Part shown: piece by piece, positions 28,231 through 34,429 of the stretch
Layout: each line of letters begins with the position of its first letter
How positions within the stretch are numbered: position 1 is the first letter of the stretch
Source of the DNA: CALBPI01 sp039821605
Lineage (GTDB): Bacteria > Pseudomonadota > Gammaproteobacteria > Steroidobacterales > Woeseiaceae
Reading direction: 5' to 3'
DNA length: 64,000 bases
Assembly: GCA_039821605.1 (NCBI GenBank)
Contig: JBCBNV010000003.1
Location: forward strand, 531,278-595,277
Made by a program: the position numbers and the translations under genes
Notes under the pieces: model-generated
The model's input: the letters and a program-made list of their open reading frames with translations, nothing else
Database searches by the model: none
Told to the model about the DNA's origin: nothing

Positions 28231-28277
28231 ACATGACGTCGCTTGTGTTACGACACAAGAATTTTTCGCACAAGCTG

Positions 28278-28305
28278 TTGACAGAATTTTTTCGAGGCGT
28301 ATAGT
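28278..28305 (+). promoter_or_regulatory. Sigma-70 type promoter
   Basis: A perfect -35 box TTGACA (28278-28283) is followed after 16 bp by TATAGT (28300-28305), in an AT-rich setting unlike the flanks. Transcription should begin near 28312, only about four bases before the ATG of a 44-codon frame and 190 bp before a strong terminator. Confidence 0.75.
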
Positions 28306-28315
28306 CGCGCCCCCT

Positions 28316-28450
28316 ATGAAAAACCACGCACAACAATTGTTCGTGTTCGACGCCGGTAGTGAGCCGCGCCATGCCATTGGTGTGTGCCGACCCCGAGGGA
28401 TTCATATGCCTTCGAGTTATTGGTCCGACGTGCTGGCCGAGATGACCTAG
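28316..28450 (+). CDS. Possible leaderless 44-residue peptide
   Basis: A frame from ATG at 28316 to TAG at 28450 encodes MKNHAQQLFVFDAGSEPRHA... and ends in SSYWSDVLAEMT. It starts about four bases after the predicted transcription start, so it would be leaderless; no Shine-Dalgarno site is possible. The cassette is tight: promoter, frame, one hairpin, then a terminator. The peptide has no signal, membrane segment or family I recognise. The same transcript could instead be a small RNA of about 225 nt, with the frame incidental. Confidence 0.4.
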   Translation: MKNHAQQLFVFDAGSEPRHAIGVCRPRGIHMPSSYWSDVLAEMT

Positions 28451-28465
28451 CCTTTCCGCACATTG

Positions 28466-28497
28466 CTGGAAGGCTCAAACGACTTTGTGCCTTCCAG
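28466..28497 (+). other. Stem-loop before terminator
   Basis: CTGGAAGGC (28466-28474) pairs perfectly with GCCTTCCAG (28489-28497). It lies between the 44-codon frame and the terminator and belongs to the same predicted transcript. It could be a structural domain of a small RNA or part of an attenuator, but no alternative pairing with the terminator is evident. Confidence 0.55.
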
Positions 28498-28504
28498 AGC
28501 TAAG

Positions 28505-28539
28505 AAGCCCTGGACGGTGTTACCGATCAGGGCTTTTTT
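28505..28539 (+). terminator. Rho-independent terminator of the small cassette
   Basis: AAGCCCTG (28505-28512) pairs with CAGGGCTT (28528-28535), followed by a T run. It ends the transcript from the 28278 promoter. Confidence 0.85.
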
Positions 28540-28555
28540 ATTGCCCTGTTCGTAT

Positions 28556-28585
28556 GTTCTTTAACAATGCGGATTGTGTGAATGA
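28556..28585 (+). promoter_or_regulatory. boxA-like motif resembling an rRNA-operon leader
   Basis: GTTCTTTAACAATGC followed by GGATTGTGTGAATGA strongly resembles the E. coli rrn leader boxA (TGCTCTTTAACA) and its downstream context. Flanking GCCCTGT (28543) and ACAGGGC (28585) can pair. No rRNA follows; the next gene is a tRNA at 28790. It may support antitermination of the tRNA and the long non-coding tract behind it, or be a remnant of an rrn leader. A near-copy lies inverted at 30890-30915. Confidence 0.5.
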
Positions 28586-28664
28586 CAGGGCAGTGTTGCT
28601 GACAGCAGTGTCTACAGACCCACTGCGCGCCCAACGCATGGCGCCTGCCCCAACTCCAGTCACC

Positions 28665-28750
28665 GTCATTGCGAGGCGCCAAAGGCGCCGTGGCAATCTC
28701 AGGACAGCATCGAACTGCTTGAGAGATTGCCGCGCTTCGCTCGCGATGAC
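28665..28750. repeat. REP-like inverted pair B
   Basis: A forward REP unit (28665-28699) runs from GTCATTGCGAGG through CAAAGGCGCC to GCAATCT. About 24 bp later an inverted unit (28724-28750) runs from AGATTGCCGCG to CGATGAC. It lies between the boxA-like motif and the tRNA gene. The head and tail match clusters A and C; the inner arms differ. Confidence 0.85.
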
Positions 28751-28789
28751 GATGACTGACCTGCACCGCGCCCTGCGTGGTGCATCCCT

Positions 28790-28861
28790 GGGGGATTGGT
28801 TCAATGGTAGAACGCCGCCCTTGCAAGGCGGTAGTACACGGTTCGATTCCGTGATCCTCCA
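28790..28861 (+). tRNA. tRNA-Ala (anticodon UGC), divergent body
   Basis: A complete cloverleaf: acceptor GGGGGAT / ATCCTCC with a G3.U70 wobble, D-stem GTTC/GAAC with loop AATGGTA, anticodon stem CCGCC/GGCGG with loop CTTGCAA (anticodon UGC), variable loop TAGTA, T-stem CACGG/CCGTG with loop TTCGATT, discriminator A. G3.U70 and A73 are the classical alanine identity elements. CCA is not encoded (ACCCC follows). The D-arm (GTTCAATGGTAGAAC) is like that of bacterial tRNA-Gly(UCC) and unlike usual tRNA-Ala, so this is probably an extra, unusual alanine tRNA. Confidence 0.88.
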
Positions 28862-29786
28862 CCCCATTCCGGGTTATCGGCTTTGGCCGAGACCCTGTTT
28901 AGCGGCCTGGCGCTGCTAACCGTCGGTAACGGCGGGAAAGGAACGCGACCATGGCGTTTCGCCGGAGCGGGAGCTCCGGTCAATCCAGGCAAGTTCGGCC
29001 CCACGATTCTTCGGCTTCGGCCGGAGATAGCGGCGAAGCGATGCGCGGAAGTAGCGTGACTCAAGCACCGGCCCCGGCCGGGAATGCCGGTCCGCGAAAG
29101 ACCACGTGGTGGTGCAACCCGCGACACCAACATCGGCAACCGTGAGGGGTAACGAATAGTGCAGATCAGTGCGAGCTTTGCAGGCGAGCGCGACTGCGCA
29201 GAGGACAAGGGTTCTGGGCGTCAACCAGCGTCCTTGTCATCGGTCCAGTAACCGGCAGGTGAACGACACTCGGCGTGTTGTATTTCGCAACCCAAAAGGT
29301 GGCGAAGCGACTGAGACGCGCACGTCGCAATGGAATTTCGTCATAAGCTCAATGGCTGAGCATTCGAAATGAAATCGAAAGGCTGCAGGTTCGACTCCTG
29401 CATGGCGCACCCACAAGTGCAACGCAAAGACGCGTCTCGGCATGCATCGAAAATGGCTTAAGGCCGGAGCCCTCGGGTAATTCGGCGGTTGAAACAGCCG
29501 CAAGCTGTGTCGACCTTGGCAGCGCGCCGCACGGTTGAGTAGCCCTCATTTGGAGCCCGCAAGGCTCACGGTAAGCAAACTGCCGACTAGATGTACGCGA
29601 CGAGTGACACGCCACACTCCCAGAAAAGGCAGTCATGATCGGTTACCTGCAAGCTCGCATCCGCGAGTTGCAGGTGGACACGCAGGCAACCGTCTCGTGC
29701 AAGCGACGGGTACACCTGCAAGAGGCCGATTACCTACGGTGTAGTCTCAGCCGTTCCTTCCGCTGCGATAGCTCAATTTGACGCGC
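28862..29786 (+). ncRNA. Hairpin-rich coding-free tract after the tRNA, candidate structured RNA
   Basis: About 0.92 kb with no convincing gene in either strand. Clear hairpins include 28871-28894 (GGGTTATCGG with CCGAGACCC), 28962-28979 (CCGGAGC, GGGA loop, GCTCCGG), 29204-29238 (GACAAGG with CCTTGTC) and 29645-29675 (ACCTGCAA and CTCGC with GCGAG and TTGCAGGT). A tRNA-like cloverleaf is embedded at 29338-29409. The tract begins immediately after the tRNA, so it may be co-transcribed with it. Alternatives are a decayed mobile element or a fossil tRNA cluster; no terminator or promoter of its own was identified. Confidence 0.35.
29338..29409 (+). tRNA. Non-canonical tRNA-like cloverleaf (anticodon position UGA)
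   Basis: Stems: acceptor TCGTCAT/ATGGCGC (first pair T-C mismatched, one T.G wobble), D GCTC/GAGC with loop AATGGCT, anticodon TTCGA/TCGAA with loop AATGAAA, variable AGGCT, T GCAGG/CCTGC with loop TTCGACT, discriminator A. The anticodon would be UGA (serine), but the invariant U33 is A and the long variable arm required in tRNA-Ser is missing. CCC follows, not CCA. D, anticodon and T stems are fully paired, so random decay is less likely than a specialised tRNA-like RNA, but a pseudogene is possible. Confidence 0.45.
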
Positions 29787-30668
29787 TCAGTGTGTAGCGC
29801 GTCGCAACGGCCGGATGGTCCGGCACTTGGGGTTCTCGACGTCGGGCGCATCGCTCAGCCGCGCCGGGAATTTCATGACATAGCGGAAATCCAGATCCGT
29901 ACGCCCGTCGGGCAACGGTGTCAGCTCCGCCAGTGAGCGCACATTGCCCTCACCGAAGATGTCGCTCTCGATGTCGCAGGCGATGTTGATGAACACCGCG
30001 CCATTCGAGAACTCGAAACTGCCGCCCACGGGGCCCGCGGTGACGGGAATGCTGGACTTATAGCGCAGCGTATCGAGCAGCCGTCCGCGATGGTCAAACA
30101 TCCGGTACTCGCCAAACACAAACTGCGTGCCCGCCGGCAGGACGATACCGTCCTCGCCGCCGTAGGTGCCTCGAACGACATAGTCGCTGTCGAGCGTGAC
30201 GAAGTAGCCGTCGTCGAACAGCGCGATGCGAGTCATGGGCATCTTGTGACGCCACTGTGGGACATTCTGCGCATCGATGCCGTACACCTGATGCGTTGAG
30301 CCTTCCCCTGTCTTGAGCGGGAACACGTTGGCATCACCATCGGGGCCCGAAATGACCTGAAGCTCCGGGTTGCCCGGGTCAAAGTCGAGCCCAAACCGCT
30401 CCCGGAAAAAGTGATACGCGGACTCGCGATACGCAAAGGTGTTGCGATCCGAGTCGATGGGCAGAAAGACGGGCCCTTCAACGATCTCGTCAATCAGATA
30501 GACAATCAGGGTTTCATAGACGCCGTGCTCGGTATAAGGCGTCTCGCATTGCCTCGAGGGCCCGGACGCCGTGCTGGTGTCGCCGGCCAGTGCAGGCAGT
30601 GCCAGCAGCGCGGCCAGCGCACCCAAGAGTTTTGCTGACAAGAACGAGTTGATGGTTGAAGTGCGCAT
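29787..30668 (-). CDS. Secreted protein of unknown function
   Basis: A 293-residue protein with a signal peptide (hydrophobic residues about 12-28, cleavage probably after LPALA). The mature part is beta-rich with many Asp, Gly and Tyr residues; three Cys residues (near positions 40, 243 and 284) may form disulfides in the periplasm. Segments such as YHFFRERFGLDFD and YVVRGTYGGEDGIVLPAG do not bring a known family to mind. AGGAGAGAG precedes the ATG. A GACGCGCT/AGCGCGTC hairpin overlaps the stop codon. It lies between the hairpin-rich tract and REP pair C; no operon partner is seen. Confidence 0.8.
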   Translation of the reverse strand: MRTSTINSFLSAKLLGALAALLALPALAGDTSTASGPSRQCETPYTEHGVYETLIVYLIDEIVEGPVFLPIDSDRNTFAYRESAYHFFRERFGLDFDPGNPELQVISGPDGDANVFPLKTGEGSTHQVYGIDAQNVPQWRHKMPMTRIALFDDGYFVTLDSDYVVRGTYGGEDGIVLPAGTQFVFGEYRMFDHRGRLLDTLRYKSSIPVTAGPVGGSFEFSNGAVFINIACDIESDIFGEGNVRSLAELTPLPDGRTDLDFRYVMKFPARLSDAPDVENPKCRTIRPLRRATH

Positions 30669-30765
30669 AGTCTCTCTCCTGTGACTGCGTCAAATGACCA
30701 AGGCACATCGATACTGTCGCTTGGCGCGGTCGAATCTCATCGGCGAGCGCCACCAACTAACCACC

Positions 30766-30884
30766 GTCATTGCGAGGCACCATCCAACCACCGTCATTGC
30801 GAGGCCACGTAGTGGCCGCGGCAATCTCCAAACGCCCCGATTCGTCACGAGATTGCCGCGCCGGCTTCGCCGGCTCGCAATGAC
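30766..30884. repeat. REP-like cluster C
   Basis: A partial forward unit starts at 30766 (GTCATTGCGAGGC) and a complete one at 30793 (GTCATTGCGAGGCCACGTAG through GCAATCT). An inverted unit covers 30850-30884 (AGATTGCCGCGCCGGC to CGCAATGAC). It lies in the divergent gap before the HNH gene and directly abuts the inverted boxA-like copy. Confidence 0.85.
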
Positions 30885-30889
30885 GAAAT

Positions 30890-30915
30890 CAATCACACAA
30901 TCCGCATTGTTGAAG
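30890..30915 (-). repeat. Inverted near-copy of the boxA-like motif
   Basis: On the minus strand this reads CTTCAACAATGCGGATTGTG and onward. Its core TCACACAATCCGCATTGTT (19 bp) is the exact reverse complement of part of 28556-28585. Here the boxA core is altered (CTTCAACA instead of CTTTAACA). The two copies, each beside a REP pair, bracket 28.56-30.9 kb. Confidence 0.7.
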
Positions 30916-30938
30916 TTCGCCTACTGGAGAGCGAGACG

Positions 30939-31526
30939 ATGAACGCCAAGATCCTCAAGCTGGATGTCGGCGGCCGCCCGATCGCGTGGATTACGCGCGA
31001 GGCGGGTGCCCTGCACTACTGCCGTGACCAGCTCCGGCAGTGCGACCTGACACGCGACCACGTGGTGCCGGTGTCGCGCGGCGGCACGGATACCTGGGGG
31101 AACGTGGTGACGGCGTGCCGCGGCTGCAACCAGCGCAAGGCGGACCTGTCGCTCGACGAATGCGAAGCGATCGGCATGCGGCTGCTCGCGGTGCCCTTTG
31201 TACCCATCCGCGCAGAAGGTCTGATCCTGGCCAACCGCGAAATCCTCGCGGATCAGATGGACTTCCTGCGCCGCTGTCTACGCCCGCGCCTCCGGCGGCA
31301 ACGGGCGCGACATCACGAAGACCGCAGACGCGCTGAGCACAACAGCCTGGATGACGAGCGCATGGGTTGGCACCTTGAGCGCGAGCGAGAGGCCAAACAC
31401 GGCAACCATCGATGCAAGGCTTACCCACTTGGCCCGCCGACTGATGGCACCGTACTCCCGCCAGTTCGCGATCAGTGGGCCGAAGGTTTGGTGTTGCACG
31501 AGCCAGTCGTGCAGGCGGGTCGATGA
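30939..31526 (+). CDS. HNH endonuclease, apparently internally deleted and 3'-altered
   Basis: The first 113 residues resemble the common bacterial HNH family: N-terminal ILKLDVGGRPIAWIT, then LTRDHVVPVSRGGTDTWGNV with the HNH Asp40-His41, CRGCNQRK (zinc Cys60/Cys63) and the end ILADQMDFL. From memory, relatives have about 80 more residues between the first two parts, including a Cys-x-x-Cys; here ALHYC joins directly to RDQLRQCDLTRDH and one zinc cysteine seems lost. Similarity stops at about 31278, exactly where the convergent DUF454 gene ends, and the frame then runs 249 bp antisense to it. GGAGAGCG precedes the ATG. It is probably inactive or altered in function. Confidence 0.6.
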   Translation: MNAKILKLDVGGRPIAWITREAGALHYCRDQLRQCDLTRDHVVPVSRGGTDTWGNVVTACRGCNQRKADLSLDECEAIGMRLLAVPFVPIRAEGLILANREILADQMDFLRRCLRPRLRRQRARHHEDRRRAEHNSLDDERMGWHLEREREAKHGNHRCKAYPLGPPTDGTVLPPVRDQWAEGLVLHEPVVQAGR

Positions 31527-31658
31527 CCGCGCGAATGCGAAGGCCGCAAGCAGAATGAAGGGTGTGGTTGGCAACAGCGGCAATGGAATCCCAATGATGC
31601 CGAGCGCAAGCGCCGTGACGCCCACGATCAGCCAGGCCAGCCGCGAGAGCGCCTTCAA
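31278..31658 (-). CDS. DUF454 (YbaN-like) inner-membrane protein
   Basis: A 126-residue protein with two hydrophobic hairpins. The segment LGIIGIPLPLLPTTPFILLAAFAFARSS (seen in parts as GIPLPLLPTTPF and FAFARSS) is the hallmark of the DUF454/YbaN family, followed by WLVQHQTFGPLIANWR. Its function is unknown; relatives often lie next to haem or stress genes. It starts 5 bp downstream of the universal stress gene and ends the SulP-Usp-DUF454 unit. Its 3' part is overlapped on the other strand by the HNH frame. Confidence 0.9.
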   Translation of the reverse strand: MKALSRLAWLIVGVTALALGIIGIPLPLLPTTPFILLAAFAFARSSTRLHDWLVQHQTFGPLIANWREYGAISRRAKWVSLASMVAVFGLSLALKVPTHALVIQAVVLSASAVFVMSRPLPPEARA

Positions 31659-31663
31659 CTCGG

Positions 31664-32536
31664 CTACCGCAGCAACAACAGCGGCACCGCGCTCTGCGCA
31701 ATCATGCGCTCGGTATTACTACCGACGAAAAACTCGCGGAACCTGGAGTGCCCGTAGGCGCCCATCACAGTCAGCCCGACACCCGTCTCGCGCCGGAACG
31801 TCATGAGCGACTCAACAATATTGCCGCGTAGCAGGTGGTAGGTGACTTCGTGGCCGGCCGTCCGCAGGTCTGCGGCCGCAGCTTCGAGCTGAGCGCGATT
31901 GACGTTGGTGTCTTCGCCGACCATCACAACGTGTCCTGGCAGGCCCTTGAGGATCGGACTTCGCGCGACGCGCGCCACCGCCGTTGTCGCCGCCTCACTA
32001 CCGTCGTAGGCCAGCATCCAGCGCTCGGGCGGCGAGAATGCGCCCACGGTCGCCAGGATCGGCCGGCTGATGGCACGCACGACGGTCTCGACCTGCGACC
32101 CGATCGCGTGTTGGCGGCCTTCGCTGTCGGCGCCAAGTCGGCCGATCACGAACAGCCGTGTCTCGTCCTCGTATTCCTGCAGCGCCTCCACCAGGCTGCC
32201 GTGGCGCTGCTGCAACACGACGTCCTTTGCGCCCTGCCCCGTCACGCGCTCGCGCGCATCCTGCAGCAGCAACTTGCCGTGCTCGAGCGCCAGGCGCCCC
32301 CGTTTTTCGTCGAGCTCTGTCAACTCGTCGAGCAGCTTCGAGCGACTGCCCAGGCCGATGGCCCCGGACAAGTCGTCGCGCTCCGGCGTTCGAACACGCT
32401 CCAGCACATGCAAAAAGCGAATCGGCGCCTCGATGATCCGGCTGGCCCAGGCGGCCGCGTCGCACACGGCATCCGTGCTGGCCGAGCCATCGATGCAGGC
32501 CGTGACGACCCGCGAATCCGGCTGTTCTGTCACCAT
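31664..32536 (-). CDS. Tandem universal stress protein (two Usp domains)
   Basis: A 290-residue protein of two Usp domains, residues about 8-145 and 155-290. The first starts VVTACIDGSASTDAVCDAAA. The second ends with the nucleotide-binding GSNTERMIAQSAVPLLLL, the classical Usp C-terminus, and holds VMGAYGHSRFREFFVGS. Such proteins bind ATP or AMP and act in stress adaptation in the cytoplasm. The ATG follows the SulP stop after 2 bp, so translation is likely coupled. SulP-Usp pairs are common and may link bicarbonate or sulfate transport to stress state. Confidence 0.93.
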   Translation of the reverse strand: MVTEQPDSRVVTACIDGSASTDAVCDAAAWASRIIEAPIRFLHVLERVRTPERDDLSGAIGLGSRSKLLDELTELDEKRGRLALEHGKLLLQDARERVTGQGAKDVVLQQRHGSLVEALQEYEDETRLFVIGRLGADSEGRQHAIGSQVETVVRAISRPILATVGAFSPPERWMLAYDGSEAATTAVARVARSPILKGLPGHVVMVGEDTNVNRAQLEAAAADLRTAGHEVTYHLLRGNIVESLMTFRRETGVGLTVMGAYGHSRFREFFVGSNTERMIAQSAVPLLLLR

Positions 32537-32538
32537 AG

Positions 32539-34029
32539 TCAGTGCCCCCCCATGAGCTTTTCGACCTCGTCGGGTTTGTCGTAAACCCCGAAGCGGTCGA
32601 CCACCGTTCGCGTCGCGGCATTCATGCCGACGACCTCCACGCGCGTGCCCTCGCGCCGGAACTTGATCACCACCTTATCAAGCGCGGCGACCGAGGTAAT
32701 GTCCCAGAAGTGTCCCTGCGAGAGATCGATCTCTACGTGCTCCAAGGCCTCCTTGAAATCGAACGAGGCGATAAACGCGTCCGCCGAGGCAAAAAACACC
32801 TGCCCGATGACGCGGTACGTGCGCGACGTGCCCTCCGCGTCCGCGTCGCTCTTGATGACAATGAAGCGCGCGATCTTGTTCGCGAAGAACAGCGAAGCGA
32901 GCAGCACGCCCACCCCCACGCCGATCGCCAGATTATGCGTTGCGACCACAACCACCACGGTTGAGATCATCACCGTGTTGGTGGAGATCGGATTCTTGCG
33001 CAGGTCGACCAGCGAGCTCCACGAGAACGTGCCGATGGATACCATGATCATCACCGCAACCAGCGCGGCCATGGGTATGCGGCTGATCCACGCATCCAGG
33101 AACACGACCATGATCAGCAACAGCAGGCCGGCCGTGAAGGTCGACAGCCGGCCGCGCCCGCCCGATTTCACGTTGATGACGCTCTGCCCGATCATGGCGC
33201 AACCGGCCATGCCGCCGAGCAAACCGGCGCCGATGTTTGCGATGCCCTGGCCGCGGCACTCGCGGTTCTTGTCGCTGGGCGTGTCCGTCAGGTCATCGAT
33301 GATCGTCGCCGTCATTAGCGATTCGAGCAGACCCACGGCGGCCAGCCCGGCCGAGTACGGCAGCACGATCATCAGTGTCTCGAGATTCAGCGGCACGTCG
33401 GGCCACAGGAACACGGGCAGCGTGTCCGGCAGCTCGCCCATGTCGCCGACGGTGCGGATGTCGAGCCCGATGGCCAGAGACAGCGCGGTCAGCCCGACGA
33501 TGCACACGAGCGGCGACGGCACCATGCGACCGATGGCCGGGATGAGCGGGAACAGGTAGATGATGCCCAGCCCGCCGGCGGTCATCGCATAGACGTGCCA
33601 GCTGACGTTGGTGAGCTCGGGCAGCTGCGCCATGAAGATGAGGATCGCCAGCGCGTTGACGAAACCCGTGACCACCGAGCGCGACACGAACCGCATCAGG
33701 CTGCCGAGCTTGAGAAAGCCGGCCACGATCTGCAGCACGCCCGTGAGCAAGGTCGCGGCCAGCAGGTATTGAAGCCCGTGCTCTTTGACCAGCGTCACCA
33801 TGAGCAACGCCATGGCGCCCGTCGCCGCGCTGATCATGCCCGGTCTGCCACCCACGAAAGCGATGACGACCGCAATACAGAAGGAAGCGTAGAGACCGAC
33901 CTTCGGGTCGACGCCCGCGATGATCGAGAAGGCGATGGCCTCGGGGATCAGCGCCAGGGCGACGACCAGTCCGGCCAGCAGGTCGGCACGGACATTGCCG
34001 AACCACTCTTCTTTAATGGTGTTGATCAT
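32539..34029 (-). CDS. SulP-family anion transporter with STAS domain
   Basis: A 496-residue inner-membrane transporter. About ten to twelve hydrophobic segments start with DLLAGLVVALALIPEAIAFS, the SulP signature, and include GGRPGMISAATGAMALL. The C-terminal 120 residues form a STAS domain (VEIDLSQGHFWDITSVAALDK, with the DxS/T-like turn). Substrates of bacterial SulP proteins include bicarbonate and sulfate; this shorter type with a coupled Usp gene could be either. It is the first gene of the SulP-Usp-DUF454 unit. Confidence 0.93.
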   Translation of the reverse strand: MINTIKEEWFGNVRADLLAGLVVALALIPEAIAFSIIAGVDPKVGLYASFCIAVVIAFVGGRPGMISAATGAMALLMVTLVKEHGLQYLLAATLLTGVLQIVAGFLKLGSLMRFVSRSVVTGFVNALAILIFMAQLPELTNVSWHVYAMTAGGLGIIYLFPLIPAIGRMVPSPLVCIVGLTALSLAIGLDIRTVGDMGELPDTLPVFLWPDVPLNLETLMIVLPYSAGLAAVGLLESLMTATIIDDLTDTPSDKNRECRGQGIANIGAGLLGGMAGCAMIGQSVINVKSGGRGRLSTFTAGLLLLIMVVFLDAWISRIPMAALVAVMIMVSIGTFSWSSLVDLRKNPISTNTVMISTVVVVVATHNLAIGVGVGVLLASLFFANKIARFIVIKSDADAEGTSRTYRVIGQVFFASADAFIASFDFKEALEHVEIDLSQGHFWDITSVAALDKVVIKFRREGTRVEVVGMNAATRTVVDRFGVYDKPDEVEKLMGGH

Positions 34030-34429
34030 GGCGCTTGGGTTCGCAGCCGCAAACCGCCTGGACGCGGTGCGCGAAAAAAAGGGGTGTGCACCGACGTCCG
34101 AGGCTTATCTGCGGTGGGCACATCGCGTGCCGGCCGGCGTCATCGGCAAAGGGTCGTGCCCGGGCCCGGAGCCCGGGGCACGCGCCAAGTCTACGCGCCT
34201 GCCGCGGCCAAAGCTGCACTTCGCGCGTGACCGGTGCCGAACCTCTTGGAAATCGGCGGCTGGACTTCGCACCAGCTTTTTGTCAAATGGCCGATAACTC
34301 GGGGCGTAGTGCATGGCATCGACGTGCCGCCCGCCCGGGTCACCCCGCTGGGATTCCGGCAGGCAATCACCGATCATGTCGGGCATGGCCATGGTGACTG
34401 CGCGCACCTCCAAAAAACAAGGGACTGCA
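34030..34429. other. Divergent intergenic region, SulP / ThDP enzyme
   Basis: Four hundred bases without a convincing gene. A strong GC hairpin at 34156-34181 (GTGCCCGGGC pairing with GCCCGGGGCAC) lacks a T run, so it is not a standard terminator. Promoters for both divergent units must lie here; none is clear. Confidence 0.4.

Noticed and set aside
28543..28790. Start of an rRNA operon
   Set aside because: The boxA-like leader is followed by REP elements and a tRNA; no 16S, 23S or 5S rRNA sequence occurs in the window.
28801..29208. Minus-strand 135-codon frame across the tRNA
   Set aside because: It translates the reverse complement of the tRNA and of hairpins, and has no ribosome-binding site or family similarity.
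28790..29409. Prophage attachment sites formed by the two cloverleaves
   Set aside because: Their 3' halves do not share an identical core longer than the universal T-loop, and no integrase gene is near.
28790..29410. Permuted or split tmRNA
   Set aside because: No proteolysis-tag coding sequence or conserved tmRNA ends (GGGGCTGATTCTGGATTCGACG-like start) could be found between the two cloverleaves, and both cloverleaves have full D and anticodon arms.
34156..34181. Terminator hairpin upstream of the ThDP enzyme gene
   Set aside because: The stem is strong but neither strand has a T run after it.
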